This document shows, piece after piece, positions 43,903 to 53,307 of a stretch of DNA of 64,000 nt; position 1 is the stretch's first letter, and each line of letters starts with the position of its first letter. The stretch covers positions 1 through 64,000 of the forward strand of contig JAFEBP010000003.1 of assembly GCA_018242605.1 (NCBI GenBank). The letters are read 5' to 3'. The translations under genes were made by a program, and so were the position numbers. The stretch is from Planctomycetota bacterium (GTDB lineage: Bacteria > Planctomycetota > Phycisphaerae > Phycisphaerales > UBA1924). Below the pieces are notes generated by a model. That model ran no database searches. It saw only the letters and a program-made list of their open reading frames with translations, and was not told where the DNA came from.

Positions 43903-45720
43903 TCAGTGCAGATTCACGAGCACCAGCACCAGGCCCTTGCCGTGGTCCAGCGACGTCATCGCCTTGCCGATGATCGCCCCGCCCGCCCGCGTGTGGTCAA
44001 CCACCCGCATCGCGTGCCCGGGCGTGTCCGAGGTGGTCAGCAGGTCGCCCGGCTCAACCGCCCCCGCGGCGTCCGCATCCACGTAGCAGTACACGCGCCC
44101 GCTCAGCGCCACCGGGTGCTGCCCGTCCGCGATCGAGCCCTCCTGCTTCAGCAGCATGCCCACGTTCACGCCGCCCGCCCCGCTGATGACGCCCGCGACC
44201 GTGCGGTCGATCGCGCGGGTCGAGAGCCGCATCTGGCCCGGGTGGGCCGGATCAATGCACACCAGCATGCCCGGCAGAATCTCGCCCTCGCCCGTCACGT
44301 TGAACGGCTCGGCCAGGTCCGATCCCCCGCGGATCTCCAGGGCCGGCACGCTCACCAGGTTGCTCCCGCCGCCCACCTTCTCGAACGCGAAGCGCCCGTC
44401 GTTGTTGATCCCCGCCGTCCAGTGCTGCGAACCGCTCGTCAGCACCGGGTTGTGGAACACGATGCCCACCGAACCGCCCAGCGTGGGGTGACCGTTCAGG
44501 TACAGCGTGCGGGAGTAGCCCGAGGGGTTGGTCGGGGCGTTCGTGAAGAACGCCGCGGCGTTGCCGCCCCCGTCGATCATGAGGCCGTCGATGTTGTTGG
44601 AACTGCGGATCACAAAGTCCCCGGCCCCGCCCGCCCACCCGTTGCCGGTCGAGAGCAGCGAGTAGTCCAGCGCGCCCGGCGACGCGTTCGAGATCGTGAC
44701 CGCCGTGAAGTCCGTCGCGTCGGTCCGGAACCGCGCCGCGGCGTTGTTCCCCGAGCGGAAGACATCCAGCCGGCTCTGCGGGTTCGTATTACCGATGCCC
44801 ACGTTGCCGCCCTTGACCAGGTTCATCCAGTCCTCGCGCACGCCCGCCGCCGTCCACCCGCCCAGCACGAGGTTGCTGGTGCTGGGGTAGTCGCTGCCCG
44901 CCACGCCCAGGAAGAGCGTGACCGGCTCCTGGAACAAGCCCCACCGCCCCAGCCCCGCCTTGTTGCCCGACGTGAACAGATCGAACTGCCGCACGATCAG
45001 CGGCGAGTCGGAAGGGTCCAGCCGCACCGTGTTCTGCACCTGCGCCGAGCCGCGGACGTCAAACTTCGCCGCGGGCGACGATGTGCCGATGCCCACGTTG
45101 CCGGCGTTGTAATAGGCCGTGGTGCCGCTGAGGCTGAAGGGCGATGCCCCCGCCGGCCCGGTCGCGCCCGTGAGGCCCGTGGGCCCGATAGGTCCTGTCG
45201 GCCCGGTCGGTCCCGTCGGCCCAGTGGCCCCGGTCGGCCCCGTCGCGCCCGGCACCCCCTGCGGCCCCGTGGGCCCCGTGGCACCCGTAAGCCCGATCGG
45301 TCCGGTCGGACCGGTCGGCCCCTGATTGCCGCCCAGCGCGAACAGCGCGTACGGCGCAGCGCTCATCGGCTGCCGGGGCGAGAGAGTGGTCCACGGATCC
45401 GAGCTCCCCGCGGGCCGCACGTCGATCTCCATCCAGCGGGGCGCGCCAGTGAACACGCCGGCCCCAAAGTCCAGGTCAACCGCGAAGCGGCCGTCCACCG
45501 GCGAAACCCCGAACGCCTGCAGGCCCGGCCCCACCTGCCCCCCACCGCCCGCCGCGTCGTACACGCGGAACTGCAGGTCGCACGAAGTGGTGAGCAGCGA
45601 TCCGCCCAGGCGGATCTCTCCCTGGTACGTAATCCCCGCGGCCAGCGAGGAACGGGGCGAAAGGCCCAGGGCCGTGAATGCGGCAAGAGCGATCAATGAT
45701 GGAATTCGGCGCGATGACAT
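43903..45720 (-). CDS. Secreted collagen-like repeat protein
   Basis: A 605-residue exported protein. After a signal sequence ([17 protein letters not shown]) and a ~100-residue beta-rich head domain there are 21 uninterrupted Gly-X-Y triplets (residues 131-193), rich in GPT, GPI, GAT and GLT. Then come two GNVGIGT-type blocks ([16 protein letters not shown] and [16 protein letters not shown]), seen in trimeric fibre proteins and phage tail spikes. The C-terminal domain has [39 protein letters not shown] and [14 protein letters not shown], a block I know from other secreted bacterial proteins. It probably forms a trimeric fibre with the triple helix in its middle. GGAG lies 8 nt before the ATG at 45720. 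Confidence 0.85.
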   Translation of the reverse strand: MSSRRIPSLIALAAFTALGLSPRSSLAAGITYQGEIRLGGSLLTTSCDLQFRVYDAAGGGGQVGPGLQAFGVSPVDGRFAVDLDFGAGVFTGAPRWMEIDVRPAGSSDPWTTLSPRQPMSAAPYALFALGGNQGPTGPTGPIGLTGATGPTGPQGVPGATGPTGATGPTGPTGPTGPIGPTGLTGATGPAGASPFSLSGTTAYYNAGNVGIGTSSPAAKFDVRGSAQVQNTVRLDPSDSPLIVRQFDLFTSGNKAGLGRWGLFQEPVTLFLGVAGSDYPSTSNLVLGGWTAAGVREDWMNLVKGGNVGIGNTNPQSRLDVFRSGNNAAARFRTDATDFTAVTISNASPGALDYSLLSTGNGWAGGAGDFVIRSSNNIDGLMIDGGGNAAAFFTNAPTNPSGYSRTLYLNGHPTLGGSVGIVFHNPVLTSGSQHWTAGINNDGRFAFEKVGGGSNLVSVPALEIRGGSDLAEPFNVTGEGEILPGMLVCIDPAHPGQMRLSTRAIDRTVAGVISGAGGVNVGMLLKQEGSIADGQHPVALSGRVYCYVDADAAGAVEPGDLLTTSDTPGHAMRVVDHTRAGGAIIGKAMTSLDHGKGLVLVLVNLH

Positions 45721-45827
45721 CTGGGAATCTCCGGTAGGTTGGGGCGGCCCAACGCCGCCGGAAACCCAGTTCGAGTTTCTCCCGCCGCGCGTATCACGAT
45801 TTGCATGCTGACAGCCCACTCCAACGC

Positions 45828-45865
45828 AAAAAGGCGACACGCCGGCTTTCACCGGCGTATCGCCT
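45828..45865 (-). terminator. Predicted intrinsic terminator
   Basis: AGGCGA-C-ACGCCGG pairs with CCGGCGT-A-TCGCCT around the loop CTTTCA (45832-45865); on the minus strand it is followed by TTTTTGCG. It would terminate transcripts coming from the glycine-zipper gene or from an unannotated RNA. Confidence 0.6.
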
Positions 45866-46024
45866 CTGGAACATGCCGGCGATCCGGCATCTTGATCCGC
45901 TCCGTGTTCTCTGAGGAAGAGTGGGAGGAGCGGGGAGTTGGCATGTCGGCCTGCGTCCGGGTCACCCCGTCCGCAAGGCCTTTGTGGATCGTCCCGTGCC
46001 CGGCATCGCCGTTCACCGTCCGAT

Positions 46025-46216
46025 CCGAATGGGAGGCACGCGCTTTCGCGCACAGCCTCCCACGTAGACTCGCCTGCCGGGTGTGGGTGCCGGCGGCGTA
46101 CAGCCCGTTTCTCGGCCCAGCCGAATGAGAGGCACGCACTTTCGCGCGAAGCCTCCCACGTAGACTCGCCTGCCAGGTGTGGGTTCCGGCGGCGTAAAGT
46201 CCGTTCGTCGGCCGCG
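46025..46216. repeat. Two tandem 96-bp repeats
   Basis: The first copy starts with CCGAATGGGAGGCACGC at 46025 and the second with CCGAATGAGAGGCACGC at 46121. They share GCCTCCCACGTAGACTCGCC and a following GTGTGGGT-CCGGCGGCGTA block, with a small number of substitutions. Confidence 0.8.
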
Positions 46217-46337
46217 GCGGCCGCTCCTCTTCGAGCAGCCTCAATACCCCGCCGCGGTCAAATCAGAGGTTCCGACTTTCGACGGAACCCCCGAATGCCA
46301 TCCCGGAGACGTACACGGGAACGGCGCGTGTGTTCAT

Positions 46338-46865
46338 TTACCGCGAATCAGTCTTGTTCGACCCCGAGGCCTTCGCCACCCGTTGCCAGGCGTCGCGGGT
46401 CGCAGCCTTGGCCTGATCCCAGCTCAGGTGCGATGCGCCCTTGGCCTTGTCCCAACCGCGGCTCATCTCGTTCTCAACGGTCTCGAACGTGCCGGCCTGG
46501 TGGCCGCGCCGCCCGTATGACTCCCAGCCGTAGCGGTACGCGGGCGCGAACTCTTCGTAGGTGTGATTGATGCTCGCGTACGGCCGCGTGGCATAGGCGT
46601 CCTGCCAGTACTTGTTCTCGATCGTGGGGTTGATCGACTCGGCCACAGCGTTGCCGGCCAGACCGCCGACCACCGCTCCGACCGCCGCACCGGCAACCGC
46701 GCCGATCGGGCCGGCGATCGCGCCGCCCGCGGCTCCGGCCGCCGCCCCGGCGCCGACAGCGCCCAGCGTCGTGCCCACCGGGTGCGCGCCCAGCGCGCCC
46801 GGCTTCTGATCCTTGTTCGCGTCACGATCAGCGGGCTTCGTGGCGTTTGTGTTCTGCTCGTTCAT
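46338..46865 (-). CDS. Glycine-zipper domain protein
   Basis: A 175-residue protein with a polar N-terminus, a glycine-zipper hydrophobic region at about residues 30-72 (GAVGAGAAAGAAGGAIAGPI, GAVAGAAVGAVVGGLAG) and a charged, aromatic C-terminal part (NKYWQDAYATRPYASINHTY). Similar proteins are seen in many proteobacteria and planctomycetes near stress-related genes. It may insert in or associate with a membrane; the absence of a signal peptide makes the location uncertain. AGGAG lies 8 nt before the ATG. It follows a PRC-barrel gene on the same strand, 132 bp downstream of it, and both may belong to one stress-type unit. Confidence 0.8.
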   Translation of the reverse strand: MNEQNTNATKPADRDANKDQKPGALGAHPVGTTLGAVGAGAAAGAAGGAIAGPIGAVAGAAVGAVVGGLAGNAVAESINPTIENKYWQDAYATRPYASINHTYEEFAPAYRYGWESYGRRGHQAGTFETVENEMSRGWDKAKGASHLSWDQAKAATRDAWQRVAKASGSNKTDSR

Positions 46866-46997
46866 CTGAAAGACTCCTGAATTTGGCCAGTTCCACTGAC
46901 TTGGTCCTGGCCGGACTTGACGGTTCCGAATCAGCCATCCCGGTTCAACTCGCTCGTTGCATCAACACACCGGGGATCCTGTTCCCCGGCCGGTCAT

Positions 46998-48629
46998 TCA
47001 CGGCTGGGACCACACCGGAGCGTTGTTTCCATCGATCATCACCACGCGGCCGTCCTTGCAGTCGATCGACCGCGCGATCCAATACTTGCGACCATCGATC
47101 ATCGTGCGGCACGCGTCCACCTTCACCGCGTCGCCCGCCTTGCAGAAGGCCTTCTGATTCGCCATGTAACTCACCGGCCCGATCAGAATGGTCTCCTCCG
47201 CCCCGTTGTCGCCGCGCATCTTGATCCTCATCGCCCGCGCCGGGGTCACGTCCTTGCCGAACTTCACGTCGCTGATGTCCACCACCTTGCCCTCGAACGT
47301 CGCGGCGGAGTTGGCCTCCATCGCCGTCACGATCGGCCCGCGGGCATTCCAGGCTCCTTCGCTGCTCGGCGTCACGGACGAGGCAGCGTGAGGAGCGGTA
47401 AACTTGGGGGCGGGCACGCCGAAGGCCTTGTACACCCGCTCGCCCTGCGCACCGTTGTTCAGCAGCGCCAGGTCCGACGGCGTCTCGGGGCTCGCCAGCA
47501 CCATCTCTTTCGATGCGTCGATCCGCACGATGCCGTCGTACGTCACCGTCGCCACGGACCACGGGATCAGCCGCTTGGTGTCGCCGATGCCCAGGAAGTT
47601 CTCGTTGGGGTCGATCGACAGGAAACCGATCTCGCCCGACCGCTGGTCGATGATCACGTCCTGCACCTTGCCGCACTCGTTGCCGCGGCAATCCACCTTC
47701 ATGCCCGGCAGGTGGCTCAGCAGCAGGTACCGCGAGAAGGGCGTGCTGTACGTCTTGCCGTCGGCCACGACCGACTTGAGCGCCCACGCCGGGGTCCCGT
47801 CGCTGTCACGCAGGTGCAGCTCGTGGTCCGCCGTCTTGAGGTGCGTGCCGGCCGTCAGCTCGTTGGGGTCACGCGGCAACGCCAGCGTGTCGATCTCCAC
47901 CTTGTCCCCGCGCATCGGCGCCGCCGAAGCCCCGTTGACATACCACGACGGGCCCAGCGCCACCCGCTTGGTCGCGCCGTCCGTCGTCTTGACCGTGATC
48001 TCGACCTGCTCGCCGAACGTGCTCGTCCGCACGCGATCCACGCTCATGATCTCGCCGGAAATGTGCGTCTTGGTGGCCGGATTGAGATTCCCGCTGTACG
48101 GATCGGACGAGGCCTGGGCGTCGGTCGCCAGCCGGCGACGCAGCGCGTTCTTGTCGTCCCGCGTGGCGTTCTTGTCGTCCCGCGTGGTGTTCATGTCGTC
48201 CGTCGAGGCGTCCTTGAGCGACTTCCAGTCTTCCGGCGTGTACTCGGGGCACTGCTTGAGCTGCTCCGCCGTCGACGCCAGCACGAACCGGTCCTTGTCG
48301 CCCTGCTCCCAGCGGAACGAGCCATACGGGATCGCCACGGCGCGGCCGCCCATGCCGAACGTCGTGCCCGTCTTGATCACCACGTACTCGATCCGCCCCG
48401 CCCCGCGGTCCAGGATCAGATCCGAAACGTTCGCGATCTCTTCGCCGTTGTTGTTGACCACTGAACGATCGATCAAAACCTTGGAGGACTGGAAACTAAC
48501 CGCGGGCGCCGCCACGCCCGACGCGTTCGTCAGAACCGGGGGCGACTGCGCGGAAGCGGTGCAAACTCCGCCGGCCGCGAGCGCCACAGCCGCGGCGGTC
48601 AGAATGAGAATGTGATACCTGGAGTTCAA
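46998..48629 (-). CDS. Exported PRC-barrel domain protein
   Basis: A 543-residue protein with a signal sequence (ILTAAAVALAAGGVCTASA) and two PRC-barrel-like domains. The first is SSKVLIDRSVVNNNGEEIAN to GGRAVAIPYGSFRWE; the second is LSHLPGMKVDCRGNECGK to GDTKRLIPWSVATVTYDG. Between them is a charged linker with the repeat TRDDKNATRDDKNALRR. After them is a domain with AATFEGKVVDISDVKFG. I prefer a TTG start at 48629 because AGAAGG is 6 nt upstream and it gives a normal signal peptide; no ATG is available there. PRC-barrel domains in exported proteins are often stress related; the function here is not known. Confidence 0.78.
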   Translation of the reverse strand: MNSRYHILILTAAAVALAAGGVCTASAQSPPVLTNASGVAAPAVSFQSSKVLIDRSVVNNNGEEIANVSDLILDRGAGRIEYVVIKTGTTFGMGGRAVAIPYGSFRWEQGDKDRFVLASTAEQLKQCPEYTPEDWKSLKDASTDDMNTTRDDKNATRDDKNALRRRLATDAQASSDPYSGNLNPATKTHISGEIMSVDRVRTSTFGEQVEITVKTTDGATKRVALGPSWYVNGASAAPMRGDKVEIDTLALPRDPNELTAGTHLKTADHELHLRDSDGTPAWALKSVVADGKTYSTPFSRYLLLSHLPGMKVDCRGNECGKVQDVIIDQRSGEIGFLSIDPNENFLGIGDTKRLIPWSVATVTYDGIVRIDASKEMVLASPETPSDLALLNNGAQGERVYKAFGVPAPKFTAPHAASSVTPSSEGAWNARGPIVTAMEANSAATFEGKVVDISDVKFGKDVTPARAMRIKMRGDNGAEETILIGPVSYMANQKAFCKAGDAVKVDACRTMIDGRKYWIARSIDCKDGRVVMIDGNNAPVWSQP

Positions 48630-48793
48630 AGTGAACCTTCTTTCGTGTGAGCAGACAAACCGTGTTTTCTTCTCCGCCGTTCGGCGGGCGCCTTCGTCGC
48701 CCCGCACGCGGGGCCGGTGACGCAACTGGGTACATCATCGCACCCCCGCCACCCCCCGGCCACAGCGAAAAGTTGCTACATCCGTGGCCCCGC

Positions 48794-49585
48794 TCAGGCC
48801 ATCGCTAGTCCCTCGCGGATCGCGAAGCGGATCAGGTCCGCCCGCGCCCCGATCCCCAGTTTCCGCATCATCCGGCCCTGGTGCGCGTCGATCGTCTTGA
48901 CGCTCCGGCACAACTGCGCCGCGATCTGGTTGCGCGACATCCCCTTGCCCACCAGGCGCAGGATCTCATCCTCCCGGGGCGTGAGCGAGTTGAGCAGCGT
49001 CCTGGGGTCGCCCGTGCGCGCGTCGGGCGAGTCGGCCTCGGCCTGCCCCAGGGGCACCGGGGTGCAGCGCTCGCGCACCTTGGGCCCCAGCACGAACGAC
49101 CCCTTGCGGCTGTGGGCGACCTCGAAGATGCCCTTGACAATGTCCTCCAGATCGTCGGACTTCGCGAAGTACGCGCTCACGCCCGCCCGGAACGAAGCGG
49201 AGATGAACGAATCGCGGATGTGCGCGCTCAGCACGATGATCCTCACCTCGGGGAACTTGCGCCGCATGCGGTCGGCCATCTCGAAGGCGTCGGGCCCGGG
49301 CATCTCGATGTCGAGCATCACCACGTGCGGCTTGAGCCGCGCCACCGCGTCCGCAAGATTCGCCGCGGTCGCCATGCGGCCCACGATCTCGATGTCGCCC
49401 TTGATCGCGAAGTGCGCCTTGAGCCCCTCCACCAGCACGACGTGGTCATCCACGCACAGCACGCGCAGCACCGCGGAGCTCTGGGTTTGCGGCCTGGGTT
49501 TGGGCTGGAGAGTACCGCCCGCGGCGCGCGGCGACGCCGCTTCAACCGGGGCCGGCAATGATTCACGCGTGTTTCGCCGCATCAT
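48794..49585 (-). CDS. NarL/FixJ-type LuxR response regulator
   Basis: A 263-residue regulator. After a ~37-residue Pro/Arg-rich leader the receiver has the acidic pair in VLCVDDHVVLVEGLKAH, phospho-acceptor D92 in VVMLDIEMPGPD and a Lys in AYFAKSDDL. The LuxR helix-turn-helix has LTPREDEILRLVGKGMSRNQ and KTIDAHQGRMMRKLGIGAR. The start at 49585 overlaps the end of the upstream kinase by 23 nt, with AGGAG 7 nt before, so both are co-translated and likely form a cognate pair. Its C-terminal half resembles the regulator at 17.0 kb, consistent with duplicated systems. Confidence 0.92.
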   Translation of the reverse strand: MMRRNTRESLPAPVEAASPRAAGGTLQPKPRPQTQSSAVLRVLCVDDHVVLVEGLKAHFAIKGDIEIVGRMATAANLADAVARLKPHVVMLDIEMPGPDAFEMADRMRRKFPEVRIIVLSAHIRDSFISASFRAGVSAYFAKSDDLEDIVKGIFEVAHSRKGSFVLGPKVRERCTPVPLGQAEADSPDARTGDPRTLLNSLTPREDEILRLVGKGMSRNQIAAQLCRSVKTIDAHQGRMMRKLGIGARADLIRFAIREGLAMA

Positions 49586-51239
49586 GAGAGGTCTCCTGCA
49601 GCCCTTGCACGCATTGGCCGATGGAATGCCGTATCGCCTCGAAATCATCCGGCGTGTCGATGAACGTCGCTCCCAGCAACACCCACGCTGATTCGGTCCT
49701 GGCCGATGGTTTGCCCAGCAGGATGATGCACCGATCGCTGCACTTCTTCCGCGATTTCGCCGCCTCCAGCGCCGCCGCCGTCGGCTCCGTGATCCACAGA
49801 TCCGCCTTGCCCGGCCGGCCCGCCGGCACCGAACGCGGCGTGAACCCCGACTGCAGCAGCACCTGCGACACCAGCGCCGCCGCCCGGTGATCGCGCACCG
49901 TTACCCCCGCCGATCTCTTGACCGTGATCCCGCTCTTCGTTCTTGGCACGCGGATCGCCGGCAACTGCAGCAGCACCGTCGTGCCCTTGCCCGGCTCGGA
50001 CTTGATCCCGATATCACCCCCGGCCCGCACCGCCACCTTCCGCGCCAGCGGAAGGCCCAACCCCGTCCCCATGCTCCGGGCCTTGGTCGTGAAGAACAGG
50101 TCCAGCGCCCGCCGCTGCACCGTGCGCGTCATCCCCCGCCCATTGTCCGTCACGCCCAGCCGCACCGTCTCGCCGTCTTCCGTGGTGTCGGCCCAGATGT
50201 GAATCTTCGCGGCACGGCGCCCCACCGAGATCGCTTCGCCGGCGTTCACGATCAGGTTGAGCATCGCCTGCGTCAGCCAGTGCGGCGCGATCCTCACGCT
50301 CGGAAGCCCGTGCGGGATCGACGTCCGTATCTTGACCCGCGCCGGAACCGCCTTGCGCAGCAGCACGCCGACGTGATTCCACCAGCTCACCAGGTCCGTC
50401 GTCCCCGCGCCGTCCTTGGCGATCCCGGGCCCGTCCGGATCAACCGCCAGGAAGTGCAGCCCGTCGCTCAGATGCTGGAGATACGCCACCGACCGCCGCA
50501 CCGCCTTCACGTGGTTCAGCGCCGTCACAGGAATCCCCGCGTGCTCGATCGCGTTGAGCCGCGCACGCACCGGCAGCAGCACGTTGTTCATGTCGTGCCC
50601 CAGCCCCGCCGCGAGCGTCCCGATCGAAGCCAGCCGGTCCGCGAGTTGCAGCCGCAGGTTCGCCGTCGCCAGCGCCCGCGTCTGCGCAGTGATGAGCTGC
50701 TGCATGCGCGAGTGCTCTTCGATCGTGTCCACTCCCACCTCGATGCGGTGGCTCACGTCCCGGATGATCCCGATGAAGTACGGAGCCCCGCGCACCGGCA
50801 AGTCCGCCCGCGACACCGATAGCTCGATCTGGAACGCCGTCCCGTCCTTGCGCAGCGCGTCGAACAGCCGCGATCTCTGCAGCGTCCCCTTCTTGTCGGC
50901 GTGCCGGTACCGATCCAGGTACCGATCCAGGTCCGAACGCCGCGGCTCGGGGATCAGAATCTTGACATTCCGCCCGGCCAGCTCCGTGGGCGTCCAACCG
51001 AACACCTGCTCGATCGAGTCGCTCGCGGACTGAATGTCCCCGCCCGCGTTCATCGTGATGATCGGGTCCAGGATGGGCCGTTTCGCCGCCTGCCCCCGTG
51101 CCCCGCGTGCCGCCGCATGAACTGCGGCGACGGGCTTGCGGATTCGGTTGCGGACGGCCATGCCGAACTTTATGGGCCGCGGCAGCCACGCACCCCCCGC
51201 CGAAGTCCTCTCTGAAAAGATAGAGAAACTTTCCTCCAT
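49563..51239 (-). CDS. Cytoplasmic PAS-domain histidine kinase
   Basis: A 558-residue kinase with no membrane segments. A PAS domain (residues ~56-165, ITMNAGGDIQSASDSIEQVF) is followed by the histidine box LASIGTLAAGLGHDMNNVLL with H215, and the ATPase domain with LNLIVNAGEAI, LGVTDNGRGM and FFTTKARSMGTGLGLPLARK. A degenerate receiver-like C-terminal domain (residues ~430-550) contains WITEPTAAALEAA where an acceptor Asp would lie. The start is uncertain: ATG at 51239, or 51161 (MAVRNR). It overlaps the regulator gene. The region around LVSWWNHVGVLLRKAVPARV to NAGEAI is clearly similar to the divergent gene at 51.4 kb. Confidence 0.88.
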   Translation of the reverse strand: MEESFSIFSERTSAGGAWLPRPIKFGMAVRNRIRKPVAAVHAAARGARGQAAKRPILDPIITMNAGGDIQSASDSIEQVFGWTPTELAGRNVKILIPEPRRSDLDRYLDRYRHADKKGTLQRSRLFDALRKDGTAFQIELSVSRADLPVRGAPYFIGIIRDVSHRIEVGVDTIEEHSRMQQLITAQTRALATANLRLQLADRLASIGTLAAGLGHDMNNVLLPVRARLNAIEHAGIPVTALNHVKAVRRSVAYLQHLSDGLHFLAVDPDGPGIAKDGAGTTDLVSWWNHVGVLLRKAVPARVKIRTSIPHGLPSVRIAPHWLTQAMLNLIVNAGEAISVGRRAAKIHIWADTTEDGETVRLGVTDNGRGMTRTVQRRALDLFFTTKARSMGTGLGLPLARKVAVRAGGDIGIKSEPGKGTTVLLQLPAIRVPRTKSGITVKRSAGVTVRDHRAAALVSQVLLQSGFTPRSVPAGRPGKADLWITEPTAAALEAAKSRKKCSDRCIILLGKPSARTESAWVLLGATFIDTPDDFEAIRHSIGQCVQGLQETSHDAAKHA

Positions 51240-51445
51240 GGCCCCAAACGCCCCCGTCGACTCACTATTCAACGTGCCAAAAACCGGCGCTCCCGAGTGC
51301 TCCAGGCCGCTGGACGATTGGTGTCCGTCGCGCCCGACAGCACGCGGCCCCCGGCACGAGGCATCCAACCCGCCCGGTTCATCCGGGTGAATGACATCTG
51401 TTCCCCGCCCGATTTCTCGCACGCGGAACGAAAGGAGCCCCATTG

Positions 51446-52369
51446 ATGAGAGAACGCCCGCCACCCCCGCCCACGCACGCCGGGTTCGTCGCGTCGGAGA
51501 CCACGGTCCCCGCCCGCGAAGACGAACGCCAGGGCGTGCGGCCATCGCACAGCGCACCTCACCGCGTCGCCCCGGGGCACGATTCCCAAGCCGCCCACGC
51601 CACGCACGACCCCGATGAATCAACCGACACCGCGCGCAGCGCCCGCGCCCGGTCCCTGGAGCACGTCGCCGCCGGCGCCGCCCATGACCTCTCCCGCTTC
51701 CTGGGCGTCGTCGAGAGCAACCTCGACGTGCTCTCCGACGAGTGGATTTCCACCCAAGGCGCCGACACCGTCCGCTCGCTCCGGGCCGTGACCAAGTACC
51801 TCCGGGGCGTCGCCGGCGACCTGCGCACCGCCGCCGCGGGCGACCTCGCCCGCCCCGCGTGCCACGAGCTGCGGCTCACCGCCTGGTGGCGCGACATGGG
51901 CATGCTCCTCCGCGCTGCCCACGGCGATGAAGTCATCATCCACGCCGACATCCCCCGGGGCCTGCCCCGCGTGCGGATCGATCACCACCACCTCACCCGC
52001 GTAGTCTACATGCTCGTCCGCAACGCCTCCCACGCCATCGCCGCCGGCGTCTACGGCGACGACAACACCCCCAAACGCGGCGAGGTCGCAATCTCCGCCC
52101 GCCTCGCCGCCGACGGACGCGTCGTCTCCCTCGCCATCGCCGACAACAGAGCCGCCGCTCCCGCGCCGACCCGCGAGATCACCGGCACACCGACGCGCTC
52201 CGCCGCCTCCCGCACCGGCCGCGGCGGCGAAGACCTCGCCATCGCCCGCCGACTCATGGACGACGCCGGCGCCAACGTGCGCCTCAGCTCCGTCACCGAC
52301 TCGGGAACCACCGTCACCATCGAACTCCCCACGTTCTCAAAACGTCCATCGCTCGCCAACGGGCGGTGA
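51446..52369 (+). CDS. Degenerate histidine-kinase-like ATPase
   Basis: A 307-residue protein paralogous to the kinase at 49.6 kb, without PAS domain. It has HisKA-like SLEHVAAGAAHDLSRFLGVV, then LTAWWRDMGMLLRAAHGDEV, IPRGLPRVRIDHHHLTRVVY and the N-box-like LVRNASHAI. The G1 motif is altered to ADNRAAAPAP where DNGxGM is expected, and no clear GTGLGL motif is present (GRGGEDLAIARRLMDD). It may have lost or altered ATP binding and act as a modulator. The ATG at 51446 is preceded by AGGAG with an 8-nt spacer. It is transcribed divergently from the 49.6-kb kinase; their starts are about 200 bp apart. Confidence 0.78.
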   Translation: MRERPPPPPTHAGFVASETTVPAREDERQGVRPSHSAPHRVAPGHDSQAAHATHDPDESTDTARSARARSLEHVAAGAAHDLSRFLGVVESNLDVLSDEWISTQGADTVRSLRAVTKYLRGVAGDLRTAAAGDLARPACHELRLTAWWRDMGMLLRAAHGDEVIIHADIPRGLPRVRIDHHHLTRVVYMLVRNASHAIAAGVYGDDNTPKRGEVAISARLAADGRVVSLAIADNRAAAPAPTREITGTPTRSAASRTGRGGEDLAIARRLMDDAGANVRLSSVTDSGTTVTIELPTFSKRPSLANGR

Positions 52370-53307
52370 TCTCTCCGATCAGATGGGTGTTCTACAAACG
52401 TCGTGCGCGGCAGGAAATGGAAGCAGTCGCATGAACGATCCCCGCTGGCAAAGAGAGCAGAGCATCCACAGAGCCAGGCCACCATGATCGGCACCGTCCT
52501 GCGGATCGTCCGCATGATCATGGGACGCATCGAGACGACCCCGCACCCAAGCGCCGCATGCCCGACGCGCCAAACTCCGACTCTAATCCACACGACCCGT
52601 CCGTTGGGGAGACGTAGGCGGTTCGTGCCCCGGCGGCCGCAGCTTGCAGTCGCCGGGTTTTTTATGCGCACCCCCGCTCCGTGACCCGTTGCAAGAGTGG
52701 TTTTCTTCCCTCAGCGCCACGCGGCGGCCACACTCGGACGCGATTCACCCTCGTCCGCACGCCAGATGCCCCGATAGCCCTCCTCAGCAACGCACCCAAC
52801 CACGCCGACGCAGCGCAACACCACCCCGCGCACTCACACAACGACGCAGGTGAGGTGCAACTTCGACTCAGCCGCCGCGGCGTTGCTGTTCCCACGTGAC
52901 GAACACGCACGCGGTCCCTTCCACCCCGCAGCGCGAGCCAACCGTCCAACCCGTTCGCGCATGCACACTCCCGCGCCGATCCGGTTGAACTGCCAATGGA
53001 AGAAGCCCTGAATATCCGTCACATCGATACCGCCGCCGCCGTGCGGCTGGTTCAGGTGGGTTCATTGCTCGCAATTGAAACGTCCACATTCCGGACAGAC
53101 GCTTGCGTGCATCGGATAACCACATTGAACGCACCTTCCACGAGCGCGGCGATGGAGCGGGAGATTGTGCGGAGTGGCGGTGAATGTGCGGACTGCCGGC
53201 AAGGGAGTCACTGGTTGATTGACGCGGATAGCATTTCGACGCTACGACTTGAACTTGCGAGCAGCATCGAAGGAGATGGTTCTTTTCGATCGTCGGCGGA
53301 GAGTTCA
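52370..53307. other. 938-bp region without a recognised gene
   Basis: The region from the kinase paralogue to the gene at 53308 has no convincing coding signal. One frame is open from 52996, but it contains a 30-bp dispersed repeat (53157-53186) that also occurs in non-coding DNA at 58.0 kb, so this part is best read as non-coding. Confidence 0.5.
53157..53186 (-). repeat. 30-bp dispersed repeat, copy in inverse orientation
   Basis: The reverse complement of this segment is identical over 30 bp to 58029-58058 (CATTCACCGCCACTCCGCAC plus ten further bases). A diverged version lies within 54809-54874. Confidence 0.8.

Larger units (their letters stand above)
45721..46337. other. 617-bp intergenic region
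   Basis: There is no gene that I recognise between the collagen-like and glycine-zipper genes. It contains the predicted terminator at 45832-45865, a second short hairpin (ATGCCGG-CGAT-CCGGCAT, about 45873-45890) and two 96-bp direct repeats. A small RNA on the minus strand ending at the terminator is possible but unsupported. Confidence 0.5.

Noticed and set aside
52996..53307. N-terminal extension of the 53.3-kb gene
   Set aside because: It has no ribosome binding site and contains the 30-bp dispersed repeat; the ATG at 53308 has GGAG at a proper distance.
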